The notes under the pieces are model-generated. The model searched no databases and was not told where the DNA came from. It was given only the letters and a program-made list of their open reading frames with translations. A stretch of DNA of 61,688 nucleotides from Candidatus Corynebacterium avicola (GTDB taxonomy: Bacteria > Actinomycetota > Actinomycetes > Mycobacteriales > Mycobacteriaceae): contig DXGC01000007.1 of NCBI GenBank assembly GCA_019114135.1, forward strand, positions 1 through 61,688, written 5' to 3'. Made by a program: the position numbers and the translations under genes. This document shows positions 24,868-34,095 of this stretch, in pieces; position 1 is the first letter of the stretch, and the number at the start of each line of letters is the position of its first letter.

Positions 24868-25200
24868 CTACGCCGTCCCTGTGCGCTCCCGGTGCTTGCA
24901 TCCGGGCCAGCAGCAGGGGCGGCGTTTGCTTTCCTCGAGCTCCTCGCAGGTCCGACGGATCCGCCGGGCACGGGTCTTGGCCTGCTTGGCGTCCTCGACC
25001 CAGCAGATGAACTCGTTGCGCCCCAGCGGGGTGCAGTTCTCCCACAGCTCCAGGACGCTGCGGGCCACCGACTCGCTGCCGTCGTCGCCCTCGCCACGGT
25101 GACCGCCGAGGATCGCCGCGCGCAGGTCGTCAGGCAGCTCGTGGACCACTCCGCCGGAGACGGTGTCTTCGGCGGTCTCAGGGGCTGCTGTATCACTCAT
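24868..25200 (-). CDS. YdeI/OmdA-family small protein
   Basis: A 110-residue cytosolic protein. The C-terminal half, LGRNEFICWVEDAKQAKTR through RRPCCWPGCKHRER, is the conserved C-terminal element of the YdeI/OmpD-associated (OmdA) family; the first 25 residues are variable and acidic. The precise role is unknown. A TAGGAT box lies 7 bases before ATG 25200. Confidence 0.75.
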   Translation of the reverse strand: MSDTAAPETAEDTVSGGVVHELPDDLRAAILGGHRGEGDDGSESVARSVLELWENCTPLGRNEFICWVEDAKQAKTRARRIRRTCEELEESKRRPCCWPGCKHRERTGTA

Positions 25201-25207
25201 GACCCGG

Positions 25208-25213
25208 ATCCTA
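25208..25213 (-). promoter_or_regulatory. -10 box of the YdeI-like gene
   Basis: TAGGAT on the minus strand, 7 bases before ATG 25200. Confidence 0.5.
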
Positions 25214-25251
25214 CTCCGCGACCTGCGTGATTCCTATGTGCGTGGATTGTC

Positions 25252-26043
25252 TCAGGCGCGCAGGTAGTGGACCGCGTCCCACGTCGGGTCGGGCTGGGCG
25301 TCGAACTCCGAGTCCCCGATGTCCCAGGTGGAGGCCACCGCCCGCAGGGTGTTCAGCACGGAGCGGTCCCCGTCCGGGTCCACCGCCCCATCGACGCCGG
25401 GCACGTCCGAGTCCAGGTACATGTGCACCGCGGTGGTGCCGCCGGTTCCACCGTTCACCACCGGGCCGGTGGCGTCCGTGGTCACCACGGCGACGATGCG
25501 TCCGGCGGCGTTCTCCGCCAAGGCATCGGCCAGGGCGTCCTGCACCATGAGGACACACTCGTCGATCTGCGCGGCGGTCAGGTCGGACGAGGCGACGAGG
25601 TCGACCTCCAGGGCGACCACCGCATGCACGTCGCAGGACGGCGCGACGGCCCTGGCGAGGGGCACCACGGTGCGCGCGCTGCCGTCATCGAAGGTCACCG
25701 TGGCCCACTCCGGCTCACCGTCCGGGCCACTGGCCTCTGTGGCACGGCGGTCCAGAAGGTCAGCCAGCTCGTCCATGCCGATTGCGTCGGTCGGGGCGGT
25801 GTCGGTGACCTCGACGTCTCCGATCCAGGTGGCGACCTGCTCGGTACCGAGGGCCTCGTCCAACATCACGCGGGCAGCATCGACGTCCGGCGCGGCCCCC
25901 TCAGCCGGGCCCTCACCGCCGAAGAGTGCGCTGCGCAGCGCGGCGGTGGCCGCCGAACCCCAGTTCGGGTGCCACAGCGTCACGTGCACCAGGCTGTGCC
26001 CGGCGCGGACGGAGACCCGGCAGGCCGAGGGGTCGTACCTCAC
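25252..26043 (-). CDS. Unknown protein translationally coupled to metB
   Basis: A 263-residue protein I do not recognise. Its GTG start overlaps the metB stop in GTGA, so it should be translated with metB. It appears soluble, is rich in Asp, Ala and Val, and has alternating strand-like segments (HAVVALEVDLVAS, GRIVAVVTTDATG); DECVLMVQDALADAL is helical. No signal peptide, membrane segment or catalytic motif was seen. Co-expression suggests methionine-related regulation, but no function can be given. Confidence 0.75.
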   Translation of the reverse strand: MRYDPSACRVSVRAGHSLVHVTLWHPNWGSAATAALRSALFGGEGPAEGAAPDVDAARVMLDEALGTEQVATWIGDVEVTDTAPTDAIGMDELADLLDRRATEASGPDGEPEWATVTFDDGSARTVVPLARAVAPSCDVHAVVALEVDLVASSDLTAAQIDECVLMVQDALADALAENAAGRIVAVVTTDATGPVVNGGTGGTTAVHMYLDSDVPGVDGAVDPDGDRSVLNTLRAVASTWDIGDSEFDAQPDPTWDAVHYLRA

Positions 26044-27323
26044 AGGGCGTCCAGCGCCTGCTCCAGATCGGCGAGCAGGTCCTCGATGTTCTCGATGCCG
26101 ATGGAGATGCGGACCAGGTCGTCCGGCACCTCGAGGGCGGAGCCGGCGGCGGACTGGTGGGTCATCTTCGACGGGTGCTCCAGCAGCGACTCGACGCCGC
26201 CGAGCGACTCCGCCAGGCAGATCAGACGGGTGTTCTCGCAGAACTTCAGGGCGGCGTCCTCACCACCGGCGAAGCGCACCGACACCATCGCGCCGAAGCC
26301 GGACATCTGACCGGCGGCGATGTCGTGGCCGGTGTGGCTCGGCAGGCCCGGGTAGAGCACGGTGTGGATCTCGTCGCGGGAGTCGAGGAACTCGGCGACG
26401 GCCTGGGCGTTGGCGCAGTGGCGGTCCATGCGCACGCCGAGGGTCTTCACCCCGCGGTAGGCCAGGTAGGCGTCGAAGGGGCTGGGGACGGCACCCACGC
26501 CACCCTGCAGGAACAGCAGCTCGCCGTCGAGGTCCTCGTCGTCGGTGACCACGACGCCACCGACGACGTCGGAGTGGCCGCCGATGTACTTGGTGGTGGA
26601 GTGCATGACCACGTCCGCACCGAGCTCGAGCGGACGCTGCAGGTAGGGGCTGGCGAAGGTGTTGTCGACGATGAGCTTCGCCGTGGTGCCGGCGTCCTTG
26701 AGGGCGGCGGCGGTGGCGGCGATGTCGGTGATCGACAGCATCGGGTTGGTGGGGGTTTCCAGCCAGACCAGCTTGGTGTCCTCGCGCAGGGCGCCCACGA
26801 TGGCGTCGGTGTCGGTGGTGTCGACGACGGAGAGCTCGACACCCCAGTCACGGAAGGTGGTGTCCAGGAGGCGGAAGGTGCCGCCGTAGGCGTCGTCGCC
26901 GAGGATGACGTGCTCGCCGGGCTTCAGCAGGGCGCGCAGCAGGGTGTCGGTGGCGGCCATGCCGGAGGAGAAGGCACGGCCGAAGCGTCCACCCTCGAGG
27001 GCGGCGACGGTCTCCTCCAGGGCGGTGATGGTGGGGTTGCCGCAGCGGGAGTACTCGAAGCCACCGCGCAGCTGGGCCACGCCGTCCTGGGCGTAGGTGG
27101 TGGAGGCGTAGATCGGGACGTTGATCGCCCCGGTCTGGCCGTCCGGCTCGTAACCGGAGTGGATGGCGTTGGTGTCGAAGCCGTAGGGACGGCCGGACGC
27201 GTCGCTCAGGCGGTTGCTGGCGGCGAGGGCGGCCGCGCGGCGGGCTGCGGTCCCTGCGTCGGCGCGGGACTCGTGCTCGGCCGGATTCTCTGCCGAGTTG
27301 TCGACACTGTCAACACTGGTCAT
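26040..27323 (-). CDS. metB: Cystathionine gamma-synthase
   Basis: A 427-residue PLP enzyme that joins O-acetyl-homoserine and cysteine in methionine synthesis. Key sites are YSRCGNPT, the [11 protein letters not shown] phosphate loop, [13 protein letters not shown] and the PLP lysine in [12 protein letters not shown] (about residue 242). A 45-residue N-terminal extension (Ala/Asp/Glu-rich) precedes DTNAIHSG and makes it longer than C. glutamicum MetB. AGGAG lies about 9 bases before ATG 27323. An McbR operator lies 74-89 bases upstream. MetB versus cystathionine gamma-lyase is decided mainly by that operator. Confidence 0.9.
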   Translation of the reverse strand: MTSVDSVDNSAENPAEHESRADAGTAARRAAALAASNRLSDASGRPYGFDTNAIHSGYEPDGQTGAINVPIYASTTYAQDGVAQLRGGFEYSRCGNPTITALEETVAALEGGRFGRAFSSGMAATDTLLRALLKPGEHVILGDDAYGGTFRLLDTTFRDWGVELSVVDTTDTDAIVGALREDTKLVWLETPTNPMLSITDIAATAAALKDAGTTAKLIVDNTFASPYLQRPLELGADVVMHSTTKYIGGHSDVVGGVVVTDDEDLDGELLFLQGGVGAVPSPFDAYLAYRGVKTLGVRMDRHCANAQAVAEFLDSRDEIHTVLYPGLPSHTGHDIAAGQMSGFGAMVSVRFAGGEDAALKFCENTRLICLAESLGGVESLLEHPSKMTHQSAAGSALEVPDDLVRISIGIENIEDLLADLEQALDAL

Positions 27324-27396
27324 CGGGGGATTCTCCTGTTACTACTTCCTGCGGCACGCTATGTCTCTTTACAGTGCGTTTCCGCCGACAGCCTAG

Positions 27397-27412
27397 CAGA
27401 CAAAGCGGTCTA
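27397..27412. promoter_or_regulatory. McbR operator between metB and the acetyltransferase gene
   Basis: CAGACAAAGCGGTCTA matches the corynebacterial McbR consensus TAGAC-N6-GTCTA with one mismatch. McbR represses metB and other sulfur genes in C. glutamicum. It may also influence the divergent gene at 27450. Confidence 0.75.
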
Positions 27413-27449
27413 CGCTGCACGTGGAGGGCCTGTTGGCATACTTGGGGGC

Positions 27450-28100
27450 ATGACTGAGTCCACTGCGCCTTCCTCCGACGTCTCCGACGCCACCGACGTC
27501 TCCGCCCCCGCCGCCGCAGTGCGCGCCGAAGCCGAAGCCGACTCCCGGACCATGTGGCAGCGCATGGTCGCCGGCGAGCTGTACCACGCCTCCGACCCAG
27601 AGATCGCCGCAGCGTCGCTGGCCGCACGCTCGGCGTGCTGGAAGCTGTCGAACACCGACCCGGCCGACGAGGCGTCCTACGATGCGCAACTGCGCGACCT
27701 GCTGGGTTCTGCGGGCGAGGACGTCACGGTCTGGTCCGGGCTGAAGGTCGACTACGGGTCGAACATCCACCTCGGCGACCACGTGTTCATCAACGTGGAC
27801 GCCACGATCCTCGACGTGTGCCCGGTGACCATCGGCGACAACTGCCAGATCGGCCCTGGCGCGAACTTCCTGGCCGCACTGCATCCGCTGGAGGACCATG
27901 CGCTGCGCGCCACCGGCTGGGAGTACGGAGCTCCGATCACCCTGGGCAAGAACGTGTGGTTCGGCGGCAACGTGACCGTGTGTGCCGGGGTGACCATCGG
28001 TGACAACACCGTGGTCGGTGCGGGGTCCGTGGTGACCCGCGATCTGCCGGCGAACTCGCTGGCCGTGGGGTCGCCGGCGAAGGTGATCCGGGAGCTCTAG
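27450..28100 (+). CDS. Sugar O-acetyltransferase (maltose/galactoside type, left-handed beta-helix)
   Basis: A 216-residue trimeric acetyl-CoA transferase. After a 30-residue Ala/Ser/Asp-rich leader come the Mac domain (MWQRMVAGELYHASDPE) and hexapeptide repeats, IGDNCQIGPGANF, ITLGKNVWFGGNVTVCAGVTIGDNTVVGAGSVV, with the catalytic His in AALHPL. It ends with the family motif SLAVGSPAKVIREL. Substrate probably a sugar or glycoside. ATG 27450 is 7 bases after CATACT. It is divergent from metB. Confidence 0.9.
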   Translation: MTESTAPSSDVSDATDVSAPAAAVRAEAEADSRTMWQRMVAGELYHASDPEIAAASLAARSACWKLSNTDPADEASYDAQLRDLLGSAGEDVTVWSGLKVDYGSNIHLGDHVFINVDATILDVCPVTIGDNCQIGPGANFLAALHPLEDHALRATGWEYGAPITLGKNVWFGGNVTVCAGVTIGDNTVVGAGSVVTRDLPANSLAVGSPAKVIREL

Positions 28101-28224
28101 CAGGCCTCTTCCCCGACCCCGGGGGTATACCGCAGGGGGTGTACGGTGAGCGACGGTAACGTCTCCGTGCGCTGCAGGGATATGGTGCTCGACGTTACTG
28201 TTTTTGCCCCTGAAAGGCTGCCGA

Positions 28225-30429
28225 ATGAGCACCTCTGCACGCCACCGTTCCCCGGGTCGTTCCCGGGGCGCCGGACGCACCACCAACACCTCGTCGAAGA
28301 AGTGGCGCGCCCGCGTCCTCGCCCTGGGCGCCGTGGTCGCCCTCGGCGCCGGCATCGTCGTTGGCCCGACTGCCTCGGCACAGAACGTCTACGACGGTGA
28401 CTTCAGCATGGATCAGCTCGATGACCTGCTGAACAACGACATGATCCTGGACTACCTCGAGGTGTGCCGCAACGCCGACGGTTCCACCCCGGTGCCTGGG
28501 GAAGGCGCTGAGGGTTCGGAGGACGGCGGGCCCACCCGCCCGGTGGCGGTCGCCGACTGTTCGCAGTCCACCGGTGACGGCATCGCCATCGTCATCCCGG
28601 ACAAGATCGAGCTGGGGTCCGCCGCAGAGAACGCGACCGTCGACCTGGGTGATGACGTCAAGATCCTCGGCTACACCTACAAGCTCGGCGAGCGGAACCT
28701 CTTCGAGATCCTCAGTGCCGCCGCCCTGGGCAGCGGGACGATCAAGGACATCGCCGCGGGCCTCGGACTGCCGCGGGTCGACCCGACCATGCTCGGCGAG
28801 TACAGCTCCTATGAGCAGGTGCAGAAGGACGCTGCGCTGCCGGTGGACAGGGTGACGGAGCGGTACTGCAGTGGCGTCATCCTCTTCGGCAAGTGCGTGG
28901 GTTCCTGGAAGGAGAAGACCTACGACAAGAACGCCGAGAAGCGCGAGAACGCCCTGAAGATCGCCGAGTACCTCACCGGCGAGAAGTACGACGCCTCCAA
29001 GCCGGTAGAACTGCCGCCGATGGATGCGTCCGGCCCGCGTGGCTCCGCCACGATCGCCGGTGACGGCATCAGCGTTGCCGCCGCCATGCGCGACGGCAAC
29101 GCCCTGGCCGAGGCCAAAAAGCTCTTCGGCCTGCCCTCTGCCGCCATCTCCGGGGCAGACGGCGGACGTGCATCCATCTCCCACTCCACCCTGGGTCTGT
29201 CTACCGCGCTGAACATGGACACCGACGAGATCGGCCTCACCTGGTTCGGCCAGGCTCTGGACCTGAAGAACCTGAAAGAGCTCGGAATCGACGAGTACGC
29301 CGGTGACGAAGTCATGGGCATGCTCGACACCGTCGAGAACCTCGACATCCCCGCCCTCAAGGAGGTGTCCTGCTTCGGCGTCTACGCCTCCGCCACCGCA
29401 GAGGGGCTGGGCTCCTGCACCAACATCCTGGGCACCTTCGACCGCTACGAAGACCTGCGCGACCCGGTCGCCGGCGAGTCCCGCCAGAAGCAGTGGGGCC
29501 TGACCGACCTGTCCTCCCTGGTCCTCGGCAACGACGCCCTGGTCAAGCAGCTCACCGGTGCCACCGAGGACACCCCCTTCCTCGACGACCTGATGCACAA
29601 CGTCACCAGCGAGGAGGACCGTCTGAAGTTCGCCAAGGACTTCGTGCGCTTCACCCAGAACGTGACCACGGAGGAGGTCGAGGTTCCGAAGCTCGACGAC
29701 GAGGGCAACCCCGTCCTCGACGATGACGGCAACCCGGTCATGGAGACCACCACCCGCGAAACCACCGCCGCCTGGCTGACCTCGGACTACGGTCTGCGCG
29801 AGCCGGTCACCGTGGAGTGGCTCGGTCACCGCGTCGTCTTCTTCCCCGCTGTCGAGGTCAACGACACCTCCCGTCCGAACCTGCTGAGCCTGCCGCAGAT
29901 CGAGAAGATCACCGACGACGCCGACACCGGCCTGCTTCCCAAGGTCAGCCTGGTCACCTGGGACAACGCCTTCGGTCTGGGTACGGTCACCCTCGACGAC
30001 CTGACCCGTCCGGACCGGATCTTCACCAACTGGGCCGAGAGCGTCACCCTGCCGGACGACCTGAAGTACGTCGGCGACCTGCTGGGACTGGGCGGTACCG
30101 AGGACGAAGACGACGCCGGGGACCCTACCGAAGAGTCCACGACCCCCGAGTCCACCGAGCCGTCCACCTCCACCCCCTCCTCCACCGGAGCGTCCACCCA
30201 GCGCCTCACCGAAGAGACCAACGCCCCGGCGTCCGGGACTACGGAGCCGTCCGAGCCACCCGCAGCGTCCTCCCCCGCCGCACCCGCGGCGTCAAACGAC
30301 ACCCCCGGAGCGATCACCGGGGACGTCGAGGACAACGCGGAAAATGCCGAGCCCACCGAGGATTCCGAGGCAGCTCGCCCCGAGGACAACGACGAAGAAG
30401 CCGCCGGGGAGAACACCCCGGCGGAGTAG
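28225..30429 (+). CDS. Large secreted protein of unknown function
   Basis: A 734-residue exported protein not matched to a known family. A twin-arginine-free signal peptide (basic start, hydrophobic VLALGAVVALGAGIVVG) ends at ASAQN near residue 53. The mature part has conserved-looking cysteine pairs (CRNADG and VADCS; YCSGVILFGKC; SCFGVYA and GSCTN). The last about 115 residues are a Ser/Thr/Pro/Glu-rich tail like a wall-spanning or mucin-like linker, with no LPXTG motif. ATG 28225 has GAAAGG upstream. It is probably surface-exposed. Confidence 0.8.
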   Translation: MSTSARHRSPGRSRGAGRTTNTSSKKWRARVLALGAVVALGAGIVVGPTASAQNVYDGDFSMDQLDDLLNNDMILDYLEVCRNADGSTPVPGEGAEGSEDGGPTRPVAVADCSQSTGDGIAIVIPDKIELGSAAENATVDLGDDVKILGYTYKLGERNLFEILSAAALGSGTIKDIAAGLGLPRVDPTMLGEYSSYEQVQKDAALPVDRVTERYCSGVILFGKCVGSWKEKTYDKNAEKRENALKIAEYLTGEKYDASKPVELPPMDASGPRGSATIAGDGISVAAAMRDGNALAEAKKLFGLPSAAISGADGGRASISHSTLGLSTALNMDTDEIGLTWFGQALDLKNLKELGIDEYAGDEVMGMLDTVENLDIPALKEVSCFGVYASATAEGLGSCTNILGTFDRYEDLRDPVAGESRQKQWGLTDLSSLVLGNDALVKQLTGATEDTPFLDDLMHNVTSEEDRLKFAKDFVRFTQNVTTEEVEVPKLDDEGNPVLDDDGNPVMETTTRETTAAWLTSDYGLREPVTVEWLGHRVVFFPAVEVNDTSRPNLLSLPQIEKITDDADTGLLPKVSLVTWDNAFGLGTVTLDDLTRPDRIFTNWAESVTLPDDLKYVGDLLGLGGTEDEDDAGDPTEESTTPESTEPSTSTPSSTGASTQRLTEETNAPASGTTEPSEPPAASSPAAPAASNDTPGAITGDVEDNAENAEPTEDSEAARPEDNDEEAAGENTPAE

Positions 30430-30468
30430 GGACCGGCGCTCACCGTCAGTCTGGTGGAGGGGCGGGGT

Positions 30469-31446
30469 TTAGACCTCGTCCTTTACGGATTTGCCGGTCT
30501 TCTCGGCGACGAGGTCGCAGACGTCATCGGCGCCAGGGGAGCACATGACAGTCCAGTCATCGTCAGAGACGGACACCATGGTGTCGCGGTCGACCTCCCG
30601 GAAGAGTCCTTCCTCCTCCAGCTCGTCGATGCCGGTGTCGTAGGCGACGACCACCGAGTCGAGCTTGCAGAATGCAACCTCCCCCTCGCGATCAGAGTCC
30701 TCGGAGCAGCTGACGCCCCAGGCGCTGAGCTGCTCCTTCGCGGCATCCAGGTCATCCCAACCGGAGTAGGTCTGCAACTCCTCCTGGCGTTCGGCCTCTT
30801 CCTTCTCAGCCTTCGCCCGTTCCTCCTCAGCGATACGGTCGCTTTCCTCGGCGGCGCGTTCCTCACGTTCCTCCTCGCTGAGCGCTCCGTCGAGCAGGCC
30901 GATTTCCAGGCCGAGGTCGCCGATGACCTTCTCGCACTTCTGCGCGGTGTCCGTGCAGGTACCGGCCACGTCATCTCCGTCGACGGGACGGTAGTAGTTG
31001 CCGCTGGTCTCTCGGGTCATCGACCCGATCTCGTCAGCGTCGAGCAGGGTTTCCAGTGCCTTTTCGGCGACCTCCTCGCCCGAGCCCGCTTCTTCCCGGT
31101 CGTAGAGATTGAAGGGGTCGAGCTCAGGGTTCTCCGTACCGAAGCACGCCAGTCCCGTCATGCCTGTCGCGGGATCCGGCGAAGCCATGCAGTCCTCGTA
31201 GCCGAGTTCCTCTGCCTTGGTCTGGTAGTCCTGCAGGACCTCTGACAATTCCGCACCTGCAGCACTGTCGGCGCCCTCGGCACCGGACGCAACGGCGTCC
31301 GTGGTCGCGGCAGCCGTCGTGTCGCCGTCCGAGGAGTCGTCCCCACCGCAGGCAGTGAGGGCAGTGACGGCGAGCAGCGCGACAGCGGCGGCCGAGAGGC
31401 GTGCACCAGTGGACTTTGTTCGCTTCTGGAGAGTAGATAACGTCAT
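30469..31446 (-). CDS. Lipoprotein with coiled-coil segment (paralog a)
   Basis: A 325-residue lipoprotein: hydrophobic signal and lipobox LTAC near residue 33, then a Thr/Ala/Asp linker. A domain at about residues 70-190 contains paired cysteines (EDCMAS, LACFG, TCTDTAQKC). A highly charged Glu/Arg/Lys coiled coil (about 190-225) joins it to a second cysteine-containing domain (VSCSEDS, AFCKLDS, MCSPGADDVC). The middle domain is repeated in the next gene. Function unknown. Confidence 0.8.
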   Translation of the reverse strand: MTLSTLQKRTKSTGARLSAAAVALLAVTALTACGGDDSSDGDTTAAATTDAVASGAEGADSAAGAELSEVLQDYQTKAEELGYEDCMASPDPATGMTGLACFGTENPELDPFNLYDREEAGSGEEVAEKALETLLDADEIGSMTRETSGNYYRPVDGDDVAGTCTDTAQKCEKVIGDLGLEIGLLDGALSEEEREERAAEESDRIAEEERAKAEKEEAERQEELQTYSGWDDLDAAKEQLSAWGVSCSEDSDREGEVAFCKLDSVVVAYDTGIDELEEEGLFREVDRDTMVSVSDDDWTVMCSPGADDVCDLVAEKTGKSVKDEV

Positions 31447-31502
31447 GTCCTTATTAAAACATTAGCTACTTAGCTCTCAGTTAAGTACCCCTCGACCACC
31501 AG

Positions 31503-32153
31503 TTAATTGTCGGCCTGCTCGTCGTAGAGCTGACTTACTTCCAGCCCCAGTTCACCGGCAGTCCCCTCGCAGTCTTGCGACGTAGCAAAACACAGCCCGG
31601 TGATGTCGTCGCCGTCGAGAGCTAGGTATTCCTCGGCCAGCGTTTCACGCCTGACATCGCGGTTCTCCTGGCCACCCGAGAAACCTTCGAGTTCATGCTC
31701 CAGTTGAGCCTCCACCACCTCTTTACCGGTCGACACATCGGACCTGTTGTACAGGGCGAGCATCGGACGATCGCCAGTGAGATCGTCGGGCATACAGAAC
31801 AGTGAGGCCACCCCATTGAAGTCTTCTGCCGGGAGCTGATCGCAGTCGTATTCACGTTCCTCGACCTTCGGCAGGAGTTCGGCGAGTGCACCTTCCACAG
31901 AGACATCGCTCGTTGCGGCGTCCGACGTATCTTCGGCGGCAGCATCCGTCGCGTCCGAAGTGTCGGTGACGGCATCCGTTGCAACCGTTGAATCTGTTGC
32001 ATCCGACGCACTACCGCCGGAGTCCTCACCGCAGGCGGAGAGGGACCCGATGGTGAGTAAAGCAGTGGTGACAGCCCCGAAAACCGCTCGCCCCCTCCCC
32101 CGGTTTCGCACGGCATGACCTACTTTGACTTTCCCGCTTCTCCTCGGTGCCAT
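31503..32153 (-). CDS. Shorter lipoprotein related to the downstream one (paralog b)
   Basis: A 216-residue lipoprotein (ATG 32153; an in-frame ATG at 32162 adds three residues). Lipobox LSAC is followed by an Ala/Thr/Asp linker. The folded part (YDCDQLP, FCMPDD, LALDGDDITGLCF, GELGLEVSQLYDEQ) aligns with the first domain of the adjacent lipoprotein, but the coiled coil and second domain are absent. A tandem duplication with loss or gain of a domain is likely. Codon use is less GC-biased than in neighbouring genes. Confidence 0.75.
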   Translation of the reverse strand: MAPRRSGKVKVGHAVRNRGRGRAVFGAVTTALLTIGSLSACGEDSGGSASDATDSTVATDAVTDTSDATDAAAEDTSDAATSDVSVEGALAELLPKVEEREYDCDQLPAEDFNGVASLFCMPDDLTGDRPMLALYNRSDVSTGKEVVEAQLEHELEGFSGGQENRDVRRETLAEEYLALDGDDITGLCFATSQDCEGTAGELGLEVSQLYDEQADN

Positions 32154-32328
32154 GGTCCACATTTCACCCCGAAACTACTGACGCTGCAAGTAATCGCTTT
32201 CGGGCCCCATAACTCAGTGAAGGTTCATTGTGGCTTCACCGGGAATCGGACTCCACGACACCCGCAGTTCACTATGCGCTCTTAGCGTGTCTCGACGGAT
32301 CACACATGACGTTTCAAGAAAGCAGACC

Positions 32329-33864
32329 GTGAAGAACACTCGCATTCCCCGCACTGCCCTCGCCGCGCTCGGCGCGGTGTCCCTCATCGCCACCGCTGCA
32401 GCCTGCAGCGACAGCGACGCTGACGACTCCGGCTCCGGCAACGGCGCCCCGGAGCTCCAGAGCCGCGCCGCCGAAGGCGACATCACCGAGAACGGTGGCG
32501 CCCGCCGCCTCGACGGCGACCAGGGCGACTACGTCCGCGACGCCGTCGACGCCACCGGCGCCAAGAACGTCATCCTGCTCGTCGGCGACGGCATGGGTGA
32601 CTCCGAGATCACCGCGGCCCGCAACTACGCAGAGGGTGCCGCCGGAGAATTCAAGGGCATCGACGCACTGCCCGTCACCGGCCAGTACACCCACTACGCC
32701 CTGAACGAGGACGGCACCCCGAACTACGTGACCGACTCCGCGGCGTCCGGCACCGCCTGGGCCACCGGCACCAAGTCCTACAACGGCGCCATCGGCGTCG
32801 ACATCCACGGTGAGAGCCAGACCAACCTCATCGAGAAGGCCAAGGAGGCCGGCCTGGCCACCGGTAACGTCTCCACCGCGGAGATCCAGGACGCCACCCC
32901 GGCCGTCCAGGCCGCTCACGTCGAGCAGCGCAAGTGCTACGGCCCGGAGGACACCGAGGAGTGCGGCGACGACCTCCTCGACAAGGGCGGCAAGGGCTCC
33001 ATCTCCGAGCAGTACCTCGAGTCCCGCGCCGACATCACCCTGGGCGGCGGCGCCGAGAGCTTCGGCCAGACCGCCAAGGCCGGCGACTACGAGGGCAAGA
33101 CCCTGCTGGAGCAGGCCGAGGAGCTGGGCTACCAGCTGCCCACCAACGCCGAGGAGCTCGACGGCATCAGCGAGGCAAACCAGGACAACCCGGTCCTCGG
33201 CCTCTTCTCCGACGGCAACATGCCGGTCCGCTGGGAGGGCGAGACCGCCACCCAGAAGGGCTACCTCGAGGACGCCCAGGAGTGCACCGACAACGAGGAG
33301 CGCACCGACGACATCCCGACCCTCGCCTCGATGACCGACAAGGCCATCAACCTGCTCGGCGAGAACGAGGACGGTGCCGAGAACGGCTTCTTCCTGCAGG
33401 TCGAGGGCGCCTCCATCGACAAGGAAGACCACGCCGCGAACCCCTGCGGCCAGATCGGTGAGACCGTCGACCTGGACGAGGCGACCCAGAAGGCCCTGGA
33501 GTTCGCCGAGGAGGACGGCGAGACCCTGGTCCTCGTCACCGCCGACCACGCACACACCAGCCAGATCATCGGCGACTTCAGCGAAGAGGACATCCAGGAC
33601 ATCGCCGACGAGCAGGACATCAGCTTCGACGAGGCTGCCGAGACCGTCTACCCGGGCCTGTCCAGCCGCCTGGTCACCCGCGAGGGCGCCGAGATGCTCA
33701 TCGGTTACGGCCAGTCCGAGAACGCGGACTACCAGGACCAGGGCCACACCGGTTCCCAGCTGCGCATCGCCGCCTACGGTCCGTCCGCCGCGAATGTCTC
33801 CGGCCTGACCGACCAGACCGACCTGCACTTCACCATCGAGGACGCCCTCGGTATCGGTGAGTAG
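32329..33864 (+). CDS. phoA: Alkaline phosphatase (PhoA family), lipoprotein
   Basis: A 511-residue phosphomonoesterase that releases phosphate outside the membrane. The signal ends in lipobox TAAAC near residue 26. Metal and catalytic sites are [12 protein letters not shown], the nucleophile in [12 protein letters not shown] (about residue 140), [23 protein letters not shown] and [12 protein letters not shown] 32329 is chosen because it begins the signal peptide; the open frame extends upstream without one. Codons are almost uniformly C-ending, typical of highly expressed corynebacterial genes. A strong terminator follows. Confidence 0.95.
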   Translation: MKNTRIPRTALAALGAVSLIATAAACSDSDADDSGSGNGAPELQSRAAEGDITENGGARRLDGDQGDYVRDAVDATGAKNVILLVGDGMGDSEITAARNYAEGAAGEFKGIDALPVTGQYTHYALNEDGTPNYVTDSAASGTAWATGTKSYNGAIGVDIHGESQTNLIEKAKEAGLATGNVSTAEIQDATPAVQAAHVEQRKCYGPEDTEECGDDLLDKGGKGSISEQYLESRADITLGGGAESFGQTAKAGDYEGKTLLEQAEELGYQLPTNAEELDGISEANQDNPVLGLFSDGNMPVRWEGETATQKGYLEDAQECTDNEERTDDIPTLASMTDKAINLLGENEDGAENGFFLQVEGASIDKEDHAANPCGQIGETVDLDEATQKALEFAEEDGETLVLVTADHAHTSQIIGDFSEEDIQDIADEQDISFDEAAETVYPGLSSRLVTREGAEMLIGYGQSENADYQDQGHTGSQLRIAAYGPSAANVSGLTDQTDLHFTIEDALGIGE

Positions 33865-33918
33865 TCACAGGTAGTCAGCGCAGCATCCTGACGTAGTCGG
33901 GACCCACGCGAACCCCGA

Positions 33919-33960
33919 CCAGGGTGCGCCACCGGAAACGGTGGCGCACCCTGGTTTCTT
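33919..33960 (+). terminator. Strong rho-independent terminator after the phosphatase gene
   Basis: A 16-bp perfect stem (CCAGGGTGCGCCACCG and its complement, 33919-33934/33939-33954) with a GAAA loop, followed by TTTCTTT. Confidence 0.95.
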
Positions 33961-34083
33961 TAGACGGCGACTCTGCCGGCGTCACCCCTGGAGCCGGCCT
34001 TCTGACGAGCCGAAATATTCGCCATGTGAAAGATCGCGGGCTGAAACACTGCGTCCCAGTTGGTGGACGGCATATCGGCGTTT

Positions 34084-34089
34084 TAGAGT
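34084..34089 (+). promoter_or_regulatory. -10 box of the dicarboxylate symporter gene
   Basis: TAGAGT, 6 bases before ATG 34096; leaderless. Confidence 0.5.
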
Positions 34090-34095
34090 CACCCC

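Noticed and set aside
25926..27449. 5' part of the long plus-strand frame that runs into the sugar acetyltransferase
   Set aside because: It is antisense to metB; the true gene begins at ATG 27450 where the family sequence starts.
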